Source: CBDFLT01 sp965249225
GTDB lineage: Bacteria > Chloroflexota > Dehalococcoidia > Lucifugimonadales > G963668185
Direction of reading: 5' to 3'
NCBI GenBank assembly: GCA_965249225.1
Contig: CBDFLT010000006.1
Coordinates: forward strand, 180,735-244,734
DNA length: 64,000 nucleotides
Below are positions 7,354 to 15,734 of this stretch, one piece after another (the stretch's first letter is position 1; every line of letters begins with the position of its first letter). Made by a program: the position numbers and the translations under genes. Under the pieces are notes generated by a model that was not told the origin of the DNA, searched no databases, and saw nothing but the letters and a program-made list of their open reading frames with translations.

Positions 7354-7759
7354 ACTTTCAGTCTCCGTGGCCCAACTAGCTTGTCAGCCTTTGGCCGGAC
7401 CCGATAACTCTGTTCCTAATTTTTAGGCGAGCAAGTCCCAGGCCACAGTCAAAATGCGGATTTCAGGCATAAAAACCATGCTTAGAGGGGCTAACCAAGC
7501 AAACGGTCCAGATTTCGCCCGAAATAGGGTAGGGGAGTTGCTAGTCCTCCCACAGGAACTCCTCCTGGTACAGCACAGTCTACCAGGGAGAGAAAATTAG
7601 GGTCAAAAGAGCACACCGTATCTGGAACGGAGATGTGTTGCTACACGCAAAATATCCGTTTAGTGCACAATGCCCTCGTACAACCATAGGCTTGGGGCCC
7701 AGGCTTTACAGGAATAACGGAAACATTTAGAAATGTATTAGAAAAGGGTTGAAATCACA
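7354..7759. other. Intergenic region without a recognised gene
   Basis: About 400 bp between DUF6391 and the small HTH gene. I see no convincing reading frame. One perfect 7-bp hairpin (CCTGGTA at 7564-7570 with TACCAGG at 7581-7587, 10-nt loop) is followed by an A-rich stretch. I looked for tmRNA because smpB is nearby, but found neither its ends nor a tag reading frame. Confidence 0.5.
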
Positions 7760-7788
7760 TTGACTCCGATCCAAGACAGGGTTAGGAT
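7760..7788 (+). promoter_or_regulatory. Candidate sigma70-type promoter for the small HTH gene
   Basis: TTGACT at 7760-7765 and TAGGAT at 7783-7788 are separated by exactly 17 bp. Transcription would start near 7795, giving a ~25-nt leader that carries the AAAGGAG ribosome binding site. Confidence 0.55.
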
Positions 7789-7819
7789 GTTACTAGTTTG
7801 TTACTAAAAGGAGAGGCAC

Positions 7820-8044
7820 ATGAACCGGAAGACAAAGAAGATGCTTGAAGTAGAAGAGCGGTTTACTGAACCCCTTGAGTCCATGTTGCCGGAGATGGTG
7901 ACTGAGCGCGGCCTGTCGGCCACCGCAGAGTACCTCAGCGTAAGCAAGGCCACATTGGGGTACTGGCTGCTCAAGCTAGGCATTAACGTGCAACGCATCG
8001 CGTTGAGGCCAGGCGAGTTTATCGAGATAAAAAAGGCCAGCTAG
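7820..8044 (+). CDS. Small HTH-like protein (74 aa)
   Basis: A 74-aa protein with a strong AAAGGAG ribosome binding site 6 nt before the ATG. The centre (ATAEYLSVSKATLGYWLLKLGI) has the spacing of a helix-turn-helix, as in small homeodomain-like or Fis-like regulators. The N-terminus is charged (MNRKTKKMLEVEERF). It is a stand-alone transcription unit with a promoter at 7760-7788 and a strong terminator at 8083-8145. DNA binding is inferred; the target is unknown. Confidence 0.65.
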   Translation: MNRKTKKMLEVEERFTEPLESMLPEMVTERGLSATAEYLSVSKATLGYWLLKLGINVQRIALRPGEFIEIKKAS

Positions 8045-8082
8045 TAAACAGCCCTACGTAGCGGACTACGTGGGGAAATTGG

Positions 8083-8145
8083 AAAGGGGACCTCGGTCTT
8101 TGGCGCTGCGGGGCATGCCAGGGCCGTTAGAGAGGTCCCCTTTTT
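8083..8145 (+). terminator. Rho-independent-type terminator
   Basis: A perfect 12-bp inverted repeat (AAAGGGGACCTC at 8083-8094, GAGGTCCCCTTT at 8132-8143) is followed by TTG and further T's. It has an unusually large 37-nt loop. It ends the small HTH transcription unit. Confidence 0.7.
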
Positions 8146-8340
8146 GTATTGGTGAACCACTAATGGCCGGCTTCAGCGCCCCAGCCGGTCGTTATGGAGG
8201 AGAAGGCTTGGCGCGATCGGTCAACATCGCTCCAGGCTGCTCACCACCGGCCAGGAACCATCTGACATCGGGAGCTGAGGAGATATATTTAGCGTGTATG
8301 TTAACATCGCCAGGCAGGCCCCTGGCCAGCCCCCCTAGCC

Positions 8341-8796
8341 CTACCTAGGGCGGCCCAACGCCTCACGGGCTTCCCGCTCTCGCTCCCGCTCGATAATTAC
8401 CCTGCGCTTATCGTGGAGCTTGCGGCCTTTCACCAGAGCCAGCTCCACTTTGGCGAAGTGTCGAGTCAGATACAGCTTCAGGGGAACGACGGTCAACCCT
8501 TTTTCGGCCACCTGCCTCGAGAGCCTCACGATCTGGTCTTTGTGCAATAGTAGCTTTCTGGACCTCGTGGGATCGTGGTCCTCGCTGGCTCCGGCCGAGT
8601 ACTGGGCGATGTGGAGGTTCTCCAGCCAGAGCTCGCCGTCGAGTGGGCGCGCGTAAGCGTCTGAGAGGTTGGCACGACCCTCTCGGATAGCCTTGATCTC
8701 GGATCCCTTGAGGACCAGGCCGGCCTCGACCGTTTCGAGGACATCGTATTCGTATCGCGCCCTGCGGTTGACCGCGACGGTCTTATAGCCAGTCAT
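8341..8796 (-). CDS. smpB: SsrA-binding protein SmpB
   Basis: A 151-aa partner of tmRNA in rescue of stalled ribosomes. Family hallmarks: NRRARYEYDVLETVEAGLVL, GSEIKAIREGRANLSDAYAR, ENLHIAQYSAG and the basic tail LVKGRKLHDKR. Its ATG overlaps the TGA of the upstream S41 peptidase gene (ATGA at 8796-8793), so it is probably translationally coupled. The length is normal for the family. No tmRNA gene was found next to it. Confidence 0.97.
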   Translation of the reverse strand: MTGYKTVAVNRRARYEYDVLETVEAGLVLKGSEIKAIREGRANLSDAYARPLDGELWLENLHIAQYSAGASEDHDPTRSRKLLLHKDQIVRLSRQVAEKGLTVVPLKLYLTRHFAKVELALVKGRKLHDKRRVIIEREREREAREALGRPR

Positions 8797-10148
8797 GGTA
8801 TCGCGCTTGACGCCACGCCGGCGCTGATCATCTCCTCCAAAACTTCTATGGCTTTCTCAAGCTGTTTGATGTCAGCCTCCCTCCGTTCGAGGGCGACCAC
8901 CTCGATGTCCGGCTGGAGGCCATGCTCCTCGATCATGCGCCCCTTGGGCGTAAACCAGCGAGCATAGGTGACATAGAGCCCGCCTCCATTGCTCAGCGGC
9001 CTGAAGATGTTGACGCTGGCTTTCCCAAATGTGGTGGCGCCGATAACCGTGGCGCGATTATGGTCCTGGAGTGCTCCAACCAGCACCTCGCTCGCACTGG
9101 CGCTAAATTCGTTAACCAGAATCACCATGGGAATGTCCTTGGCGACTCCTCCACGTCGGACATCCCAGTCCTTACGACGGCCATCGCCATCCACCTCGTA
9201 AACAACCAGCTGATCAGCCTCTAGGAACTGCCCCGCTACGTCTACGACGGAGGTCAGCAGACCTCCAGGGTTGTCCCGGACGTCGAGGATCAAGCCCTGG
9301 GCTCCATTGGTCACGGCTTGCTGGATCAGATCGACCATCAGCTCAGCGGTGTTCGGGAAGTAGTTGGTGAGCCTGATGTGGACGATCGGTTCCCCGGGTT
9401 TGCTTCGTAGCAGTACGCTGGTTAGCGAGATTACGCCACGCTCGACCTCAACAAGGATCGGGTCTATATCAGTGAGGTGACGTATGAGAAGCCTAACGAT
9501 GCTCCCCTCAGGCCCTCGAATCCTGGCCACCGCTTCGAGCAGGCTCAGGCCCTCGATGGGCTCACCATCAACCTCCAGCACGATGTCACCAGGCCTGATC
9601 CCGACGGCCTCGGCCGGACTGCCGGGTAGGGGGGCGACGATAATCAGCTTGCCGTCCTGCCGCATCGACACCTCGGCTCCAATGCCTTGAAAGTTCCCGA
9701 GGTAGTCTTCGTTTTCGATGGCAAACGTTTGCGGGCGGACGTAGGAAGTATGAGGATCCTCAAGAGCGCTGAGCATTCCTCTTATAGCCGCTTCTGAGAG
9801 GGTATGGGGGTCCAGCTTCTCGGGGTCTACATAGTCTCTTATGAGCAGCTCCCAGACCTCCCAGATGACGGCCAGCTCCGGTGGCACTCCCGAAGGCCTC
9901 TCAAGAGGCTCATCTGACGGAACCAGCTTCGGGAACGGCAGTTGCTCCGAAGTGGCGCTCTCAGGCTCCGCTGGAGCTTGAGAGGGAGCCGGGGTCTCAG
10001 GTTCAGATCCTCCACCGCATGCGGCAAGGAGAGTAACCAGGACCGCGGATGTCACCAAGAGCGGGATAGCGCGTTTCGCAATTCGAATTAGCAAAGTCTT
10101 CCCCTTAAAAAGCCCTCTATTAGCTATGGATATTCTAACATGGGGCAT
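8793..10148 (-). CDS. C-terminal processing peptidase (S41), lipoprotein
   Basis: A Ser-Lys protease of the CtpA/Prc family, 451 aa from the ATG at 10148. An N-terminal lipoprotein signal ends in LLAAC (Cys44), then comes a Pro/Glu-rich linker. The PDZ domain is GIGAEVSMRQDG...IVLEVDGEPIEGL. The S41 core contains DVRDNPGGLLTSVVDVA, the nucleophile in NEFSASASEVLVGAL and the general-base Lys in GATTFGKASVN. It should sit on the outer face of the cytoplasmic membrane. I chose M24 of the longest frame because it gives a normal lipoprotein signal; an upstream start at 10217 is possible. smpB is coupled to its end. Confidence 0.92.
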   Translation of the reverse strand: MPHVRISIANRGLFKGKTLLIRIAKRAIPLLVTSAVLVTLLAACGGGSEPETPAPSQAPAEPESATSEQLPFPKLVPSDEPLERPSGVPPELAVIWEVWELLIRDYVDPEKLDPHTLSEAAIRGMLSALEDPHTSYVRPQTFAIENEDYLGNFQGIGAEVSMRQDGKLIIVAPLPGSPAEAVGIRPGDIVLEVDGEPIEGLSLLEAVARIRGPEGSIVRLLIRHLTDIDPILVEVERGVISLTSVLLRSKPGEPIVHIRLTNYFPNTAELMVDLIQQAVTNGAQGLILDVRDNPGGLLTSVVDVAGQFLEADQLVVYEVDGDGRRKDWDVRRGGVAKDIPMVILVNEFSASASEVLVGALQDHNRATVIGATTFGKASVNIFRPLSNGGGLYVTYARWFTPKGRMIEEHGLQPDIEVVALERREADIKQLEKAIEVLEEMISAGVASSAIP

Positions 10149-10370
10149 TACTCCGTTTTTATCTGATACGACCGGCCACTCGAAGCGGTTCTTGGAACGA
10201 TATCTACCAGTCATCAAGCAGCGGGAGGAGTATTCTCTCTGATGAGCAGGTGGTTACAGCATTGATTTAACCGGAAAAGTTTTCCTTAGCGGGTTTGTTT
10301 CAGCGTATTTCAGCATCTATTCAGGTTCCCCGCGTACAGCAATTGGTTCTGAAAACATATGAAAAGGGCA

Positions 10371-10399
10371 TTGACGGATTTCCAGCGAATGGATTACAT
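10371..10399 (+). promoter_or_regulatory. Candidate promoter for the TIR-like gene
   Basis: TTGACG at 10371-10376 and TTACAT at 10394-10399 are 17 bp apart. The predicted start is near 10406, some 20 nt before the ATG at 10429. The -10 is weak. Confidence 0.4.
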
Positions 10400-10428
10400 T
10401 GAACTGAACAGCCCAGGAAGGCCAAAAG

Positions 10429-11523
10429 ATGGGCAGAGAGTCCGAATCTAGCGAGCGACAGGGCGCGGCGGGCAAGCGGAGAAGGATAGTCCGGCCCTAT
10501 CCTAACAACACCCTTGAGGAGGCCGTGGCCGTGGCCATGGCGATTCAAGAGTCGAACTCCGGCCTTCCCTTCGACCGCAGCTCACTCGCCGAGGCCCTTG
10601 GCACGACGACCTCCAGTAGCGGGTTCACCATCAGAATCAACTCATGTGCCAGATACGGCCTGACCCACGGCAGATACAACGATCCTCGCATCAGCTTGAC
10701 CCCGCGTGGAGAAGCCATCGTGGCCCCCAAAGAAGGCGACGAGCATCGCCGAGCCCTTGTCGAGGCGGCGTTGCAGCCAGAGGTGTTCAGCCGCTTCTAT
10801 CAGATGCTCGACGGTAAGCGTGTCCCCGAAGGGCCATACGCCCGAAACCTGCTCCAGCGTGATCTGGAGATCCATCCGGATCTCACGGACGAGTGCCTGC
10901 GCATCATAACGGCAAACGGGCTCTACGCGGGCATCATGTCAAAGGTTGGACGGATGCTGCACGTGAATCTGACCGGAGCTCAGGAGGTCCTGGGGCAGTC
11001 CACGGACGGCGCTTCCGAACACTGGCAGCAGCAGAGTGCGTCCATTCAGTCACCGCGTCTGTCCGTTCTTCCTCCACCGGAGGGCGGACGCTCGTTGGCG
11101 AAGGGCAAGATATTCATCGGCCACCGCGGACAGTCGGAGCCGGTCGAGTTCGTCAAATCGGTGCTCGAGGAGTTCGATATCCCATACGGTCTGGTGGAGG
11201 TATCGGATAGCGGAGCGCAACCAGTACCAGACGAGGTTTCCGAAGAAGTGCGGACCTGCACGGCCGCGGTCCTCATATTCGGCGCCACGCCTGACGGAGC
11301 GAGCACGACGCGCGGCCCGACAGAGGAAATGGGTTATTTGCTAGGCGCCGCGTCCGTCTTGTACAGGAATAAGGTCGTCATATTCCTGGAGCGCGGTCTC
11401 ACCGCATCCGCTCAGCCTGAGGGCGTTCGAAGCGTGCTGTTCGATCCCGGACGAGCCCAGGAGTCGGGCCTGGAGCTGCTAGAGGCTCTCCACAAGGCGG
11501 GAGCAATCACCATAACGGCCTGA
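10429..11523 (+). CDS. Winged-helix plus TIR-like nucleotide-binding protein
   Basis: A 364-aa two-part protein. Residues ~25-180 look like winged-helix modules (EEAVAVAMAIQESNSGLPFD, SLAEALGTTTSSSGFTIRIN, LTPRGEAIVAP). After a Pro-rich linker (~205-222) comes an alpha/beta domain: GKIFIGHRGQSEPVEFVKSV (226-245), TAAVLIFGATPDG, TEEMGYLLGAASV (298-310) and NKVVIFLERG. This pattern matches the TIR-like 'predicted nucleotide-binding' domain seen in several antiviral NADase effectors. E299/E300 sit where the catalytic Glu is expected. It has its own promoter, and no cyclase or Argonaute is next to it. A role in defence or signalling is inference. Confidence 0.7.
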   Translation: MGRESESSERQGAAGKRRRIVRPYPNNTLEEAVAVAMAIQESNSGLPFDRSSLAEALGTTTSSSGFTIRINSCARYGLTHGRYNDPRISLTPRGEAIVAPKEGDEHRRALVEAALQPEVFSRFYQMLDGKRVPEGPYARNLLQRDLEIHPDLTDECLRIITANGLYAGIMSKVGRMLHVNLTGAQEVLGQSTDGASEHWQQQSASIQSPRLSVLPPPEGGRSLAKGKIFIGHRGQSEPVEFVKSVLEEFDIPYGLVEVSDSGAQPVPDEVSEEVRTCTAAVLIFGATPDGASTTRGPTEEMGYLLGAASVLYRNKVVIFLERGLTASAQPEGVRSVLFDPGRAQESGLELLEALHKAGAITITA

Positions 11524-11712
11524 TTCCGCCTATATCCGTAATCTCCCTCGTATGCTGGCACTGACATGCCCTGTGCGGCCATACGTTATGTAAACTACGC
11601 TAAGCCCATCTGTATTAGCTTAATGTTGACATAACTATTATAGTGCGAACTATTAAGGTATTGTTGCATTGGGGTGGATTCACACCTGAGTCCGACCACC
11701 TGCTACTCTGAT

Positions 11713-12228
11713 TCACTCCCCTTCTGTGGTTCCTGCCTTTGCATTCATATATGCGCTCTTCAGCTTCGCGAGGGACTGGATGACATCTCCGTAGTCGTCT
11801 TCAGGTATATCCTGTCCCTTCGTCTGGAAGCCTGCAGCATCTGTCAACTTTTCCGTAATCGTCAAGATCAGTTGCTGGATCGCATCGCCCATGCGTGCAG
11901 CACTAACTGAGATCACCGCCGTAGTCTTCGCAATGTCAAGGTCGCGCCTGAAATCAAGGAGTTCAGCGTGTTCGTCTTCAGATAGGCTTGTATAAGGGTG
12001 CCTGAACATTGTTAAGGCTTTGCTACACATAGAAACGAACTCAGCAACATCATTCAGATAATCAGTTGTTACATATTGAAGCTGATCGCCCTGTCGTAGC
12101 GTCATTTGGTGTTTACGTTCAGCGTCCGCGCGCCTGTCGAAGGCCCTGATTTGAATCCAGGTGGCAAGTAGCGTACCAACGGCAGTCGTTCCAAGGCCGG
12201 CTAATGCAATCCAAAAGGTCTCGCTCAT
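11713..12228 (-). CDS. Hypothetical protein with one N-terminal membrane helix
   Basis: A 171-aa protein with one N-terminal transmembrane segment (FWIALAGLGTTAVGTLLATW, residues 5-24) followed by a basic stop-transfer (RAFDRRADAERKHQ). The rest is a predicted all-helical cytosolic domain (EFVSMCSKALTMF, AARMGDAIQQLILTITEKL, SLAKLKSAYMNAK). The topology recalls small accessory membrane proteins found beside mobile or defence genes, but I do not recognise a family. Its base composition is lower in GC than the surrounding genes. It is convergent with the TIR-like gene, with ~190 bp between them. Confidence 0.6.
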   Translation of the reverse strand: MSETFWIALAGLGTTAVGTLLATWIQIRAFDRRADAERKHQMTLRQGDQLQYVTTDYLNDVAEFVSMCSKALTMFRHPYTSLSEDEHAELLDFRRDLDIAKTTAVISVSAARMGDAIQQLILTITEKLTDAAGFQTKGQDIPEDDYGDVIQSLAKLKSAYMNAKAGTTEGE

Positions 12229-12383
12229 CGCACATACTTTCCCTTAGCCCCACCCAGTATCTCCACCAATCCCACCCACCCCTTGAACTTCAAACGAATA
12301 CCGGCCTCCTCCGCTGGTGTTCTATCTCCAAACGTCATGTGGGGCCGCATGTCCTTGAGAGCAACGCTTTCGCCGGCGGAAGA

Positions 12384-13598
12384 CTAAACGGTCAGCGCGC
12401 CCTCTGAAATCGGCTCTGTGGCGCCCTCAGCTAGAAGAGTGTCGATTTCGGACATCAGCCGGTCGAGTCCGTGCCCGGTTACGCCCGAGGTGAACACGGC
12501 CCTATCTCCACCATCGATGAGCTCCTGGACATCGCCAGGCGGCTCGGTGCCGTCGCGGCCGTCACGAGGCTTGAGAAGGTCGATCTTGTTCAGCACCAGG
12601 ATACGTGGCTTGGCCGCCAAGCCCAAGTCGTCGAGAATCCTATCGGCCACTTGCGCCTGGGCCGGTGCGTTTCGGTGTGCGATATCCACAACATGCAGAA
12701 TAAGGGCCGCCTCGCTGATCTCCTCTAGCGTCGCCCTGAATGCGGCCACGACTGTGGGAGGCAGCTTTTGTATGAACCCCACCGTATCGGTCAGAAGAAG
12801 CTCACGGCCCGAAGCGAGGCGGATTCGCCTGGTTACCGGGTCGAGCGTCGAGAACAGGCGGTCCTCGGCTCGAACGCCGGCCTCAGTCAGCGCGTTCAGG
12901 AGGGTGCTCTTTCCAGCGTTGGTATAGCCGACTAGAGAGGCGACGAGGAGCCCACGACTCTTGCGGCGGGACCGGTATAGGCTCCGGTGTCGCCGGACGT
13001 TCTCCAGATCGCTCTTCAGCTTCCGAATCCGGCCTCGAACCAGTCGGCGGTCGGTTTCGATCTGGGTCTCTCCTGGACCTCTAGTGCCTATTCCGCCTCC
13101 CAGTCGCTCGAGGTGAGACCACTGGCCGGCAAGTCTGGGCAACAGGTACTCGTGCTGGGCCAGCCCCACCTGAAGGCGCCCCTCTCGGGTATGGGCCCTG
13201 CGTGCGAAGACATCCAGGATAAGGGCGGTCCTGTCGATGACCTTGGCGCCCCCCAAGGCATTCTCCAGATTAAGCTGCTGATTGGGAGAGAGCTCGTCAT
13301 CACATATCACGGTGTCGAACTCGTCCCGGCGTCTGAGGGCTTTGAGCTCCTCAAGCTTGCCTCTGCCCACATAAAGCCGCGAATGGCCTTTAAGGCGCTG
13401 GTCCTTGAAGCCGACAACTTCGGCGCCGGCACTTCGCGCAAGCTCGCCCAACTCCTCCAGGGAATCCAGTTGGCTCCACAGGCTGCGGCTGCCCTTTACC
13501 TGAACGGACACCAGGTAAGCGCGGTCGACCGCTTTTTCGGTTGATATCAGCTTCTTAGGTATCTGAGATTCCTCTTTATCTCGCCTTTGCCTCCGCAC
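12384..13598 (-). CDS. hflX: Ribosome-associated GTPase HflX
   Basis: A ribosome-splitting GTPase. The N-terminal HflX domain includes FKDQRLKGHSRLYVGRGKLE and VICDDELSPNQQLNLENAL. The glycine-rich linker is LGGGIGTRGPGETQIETDRR. The G domain has G1 GYTNAGKST, G3 DTVG and G4 NKID. The start is uncertain: an ATG at 13652 would overlap dapL by 77 nt, and the GTG at 13598 overlaps by 23 nt. The conserved part begins at about RAYLVSVQ. It lies last in the dapF-dapL-hflX run. Confidence 0.93.
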   Translation of the reverse strand: MRRQRRDKEESQIPKKLISTEKAVDRAYLVSVQVKGSRSLWSQLDSLEELGELARSAGAEVVGFKDQRLKGHSRLYVGRGKLEELKALRRRDEFDTVICDDELSPNQQLNLENALGGAKVIDRTALILDVFARRAHTREGRLQVGLAQHEYLLPRLAGQWSHLERLGGGIGTRGPGETQIETDRRLVRGRIRKLKSDLENVRRHRSLYRSRRKSRGLLVASLVGYTNAGKSTLLNALTEAGVRAEDRLFSTLDPVTRRIRLASGRELLLTDTVGFIQKLPPTVVAAFRATLEEISEAALILHVVDIAHRNAPAQAQVADRILDDLGLAAKPRILVLNKIDLLKPRDGRDGTEPPGDVQELIDGGDRAVFTSGVTGHGLDRLMSEIDTLLAEGATEPISEGALTV

Positions 13599-14766
13599 CC
13601 GGTGGAGGAACTTGCAGCGAAGTGAGACGCTCAAGACCTCGCTCCAAGTCATCGTCCTGGACAGTCAGCGAAAGCCTGATGTACCCCTCGCCGTACTTGC
13701 CATACCCGGAGCCAGGCGTCACCACCACGTCCCGCTCGTCGAGCAGCATCGAGGTGAACTGGGCGGACGTGTAGCCATCCGGCACCCGAGCCCACACATA
13801 GAGGCTGGCCTTGGGCGGCTCGACCTGAAGCCCCATCTCTTCGAGTACCTCCACGATGCGATCGCGGCGGCGCTGGTAGGCCGCGTTTCGTTGGTCGACC
13901 CAGTCCAGCGGCCCCTCCATGGCCTCTATCGCCATGTGCTGGATCGCCTGGGGAACACCGGAGTCCAGGTTGGACTTCACGACCATCAGAGCGCGAATAA
14001 TCTCCGCGTTGCCCACGGCCATGCCGACGCGCCATCCGGTCATATTGTAGCTCTTGGACAGCGAATGGACCTCGAGTCCCACGTCCATGGCGCCGCGGGC
14101 CTGCAGGAAGCTGACGGGCTTGTAGCCCTCGTAGGCGATCTCGGAGTAGCAGCCATCGTGTATTACGGCGATGTCGTGTGTTTCGGCGAAGGAAACGACC
14201 TTTTCGAAGTAGTCTAGCTCCGCCACCGCGCCTGTGGGGTTGTTCGGATAGTTCAGCCACATAACCTTGGCCCTCTTGGCCATCTCCGACGGAATGGCAT
14301 CGAGATCGGGCAGCCACTCATTTTCCTCCAGCAGCGGCATCCAGTGGCACTCGCCGCCCGCGAACCAGGTGCCCACAGAGTAGACGGGGTATCCAGGGTC
14401 GGGTACGAGCGCGACGTCTCCGGGGTCGATGAAGCAGAACGCCGCGTGGCCAATGCCCTCTTTTGCCCCTATCAGCGGTAGGACTTCCGCGTCGGGGTCC
14501 AGCGTGACATTGAACCGCCTGTAGTACCAGCGGGCAATCGCCTGGCGGAGCTCGGGGAGGCCGTCCGTCTCGGGGTACCGGTGGTTCCTGGGGTCCTGCG
14601 CCGTCTCCCGGAGCCGGTTGACGATGTGCTCCGGGGTCGGGATATCAGGGTCGCCGAGGCCGAAGCTGATGACATCGGCGCCCTGGGCTTTCCTCGCGGC
14701 GACTTTGCGGCTGATCTCCACGAACAGGTAAGGCGGAATCCTGTCTATCCGGCTGGCGAAGTTCAT
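13576..14766 (-). CDS. dapL: LL-diaminopimelate aminotransferase-like class I/II aminotransferase
   Basis: A PLP-dependent fold-type I aminotransferase, 396 aa from the ATG at 14766 behind GAGGG. The N-terminus MNFASRIDRIPPYLFVEISR is typical of the DapL group that converts tetrahydrodipicolinate directly to LL-diaminopimelate. Other landmarks are SFGLGDPDIPTP, NYPNNPTGA, HDGCYSEIAY, the PLP-lysine region HSLSKSYNMTGWRVG and IRLSLTV. It lies 49 nt after dapF, which makes the next step in lysine and cell-wall synthesis, so the DapL assignment is well supported by context. A longer frame exists upstream but overlaps dapF. Confidence 0.9.
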   Translation of the reverse strand: MNFASRIDRIPPYLFVEISRKVAARKAQGADVISFGLGDPDIPTPEHIVNRLRETAQDPRNHRYPETDGLPELRQAIARWYYRRFNVTLDPDAEVLPLIGAKEGIGHAAFCFIDPGDVALVPDPGYPVYSVGTWFAGGECHWMPLLEENEWLPDLDAIPSEMAKRAKVMWLNYPNNPTGAVAELDYFEKVVSFAETHDIAVIHDGCYSEIAYEGYKPVSFLQARGAMDVGLEVHSLSKSYNMTGWRVGMAVGNAEIIRALMVVKSNLDSGVPQAIQHMAIEAMEGPLDWVDQRNAAYQRRRDRIVEVLEEMGLQVEPPKASLYVWARVPDGYTSAQFTSMLLDERDVVVTPGSGYGKYGEGYIRLSLTVQDDDLERGLERLTSLQVPPPGAEAKAR

Positions 14767-14815
14767 CCACCCTCGCAAGGATCGTCCCGAAGCCGTAGCG
14801 TAGAGGTCATCGCCA

Positions 14816-15658
14816 TTAGCCCGGCCACTCCCCTTCAAAGACCTCTTCGACCGGCCCTTCGAGAATCGCCTCGCCCTCCCCAGGCCAATAGACTGTGAGG
14901 TCGCCGCCGGGCAGTCCGACGGTGACTCGATCACCGGTGTACTCATGGAGTCTGGCGGCGACGGCCACCGCGCACGCACCCGTGCCGCAGGCCATCGTCA
15001 GCCCTGAGCCCCGCTCCCAGACTCGCGCCTTTAGGGAGCCTGAGTCGAGGACGTTGACGATCTCAAAGTTGACCCTCGCGGGAAACATGGGATCATGTTC
15101 GACCAACGGGCCCAGCTCATGCAACGGCACCTCGTCCACGGGCGTTTCCAAGAAGGCCACCGCGTGGGGGTTGCCCATTGAAACACAGCTTATGTCGAAG
15201 GTTTGGCCGTCCACACGGAGCGGATAGTCCACCACCGTCTCGTGTCCCGGCGCTATTACCGGAATGTCTTTGGACGCGAGGCGAGGCTCGCCCATGCCGA
15301 CCCTGGCCCCGACCATGGATACGCCGTTCAGTATGGGTGTTACCTTCAGGACTCCGGCCCCCGTCTCGACCGAGACGGGCAATGTATCACCGGCCACCAC
15401 GCCACGGTCCAACGCGAACCGCACCAGACATCGAATACCGTTCCCGCACATCTCTGCTTCCGAGCCGTCGGCGTTGAACATCCTCATCCCCACGTGGGCC
15501 TTGTCCGAAGACCGCAACAGGATGATGCCGTCCGACCCGACGCCGCGATGGCGGTCGCTCATGGCAACCGAAAGCGTCGGCCAGTCTCGGTCCAGCTTGC
15601 GGGCGTCGATGTAGATGTAATCATTCCCGGCGCCGTGCAACTTCGTGAACTTCACCAC
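14816..15658 (-). CDS. dapF: Diaminopimelate epimerase
   Basis: A 280-aa racemase that interconverts LL- and meso-diaminopimelate. It has the FTKLHGAGNDYIYID N-terminus and both active-site cysteines, in EMCGNGIRC and MACGTGACAVA, with GNPHAVAF between them. The GTG start at 15658 follows GAGAGG. The length is normal. Together with dapL downstream it gives the aminotransferase branch of the lysine/peptidoglycan pathway. Confidence 0.96.
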   Translation of the reverse strand: MVKFTKLHGAGNDYIYIDARKLDRDWPTLSVAMSDRHRGVGSDGIILLRSSDKAHVGMRMFNADGSEAEMCGNGIRCLVRFALDRGVVAGDTLPVSVETGAGVLKVTPILNGVSMVGARVGMGEPRLASKDIPVIAPGHETVVDYPLRVDGQTFDISCVSMGNPHAVAFLETPVDEVPLHELGPLVEHDPMFPARVNFEIVNVLDSGSLKARVWERGSGLTMACGTGACAVAVAARLHEYTGDRVTVGLPGGDLTVYWPGEGEAILEGPVEEVFEGEWPG

Positions 15659-15734
15659 GACCCTCTCATCGTCCTTATAAACACAAAAATTTTAACACAC
15701 CGCCCTACCGTACGCCCCAGGCCCGCGGGCCATT

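Noticed and set aside
7354..7819. tmRNA (ssrA), searched for because smpB is nearby
   Set aside because: No tRNA-like ends, CCA terminus or tag reading frame found.
8070..8348. 92-codon plus-strand frame after the small HTH gene
   Set aside because: It runs through the terminator hairpin and has no ribosome binding site or coding-like sequence.
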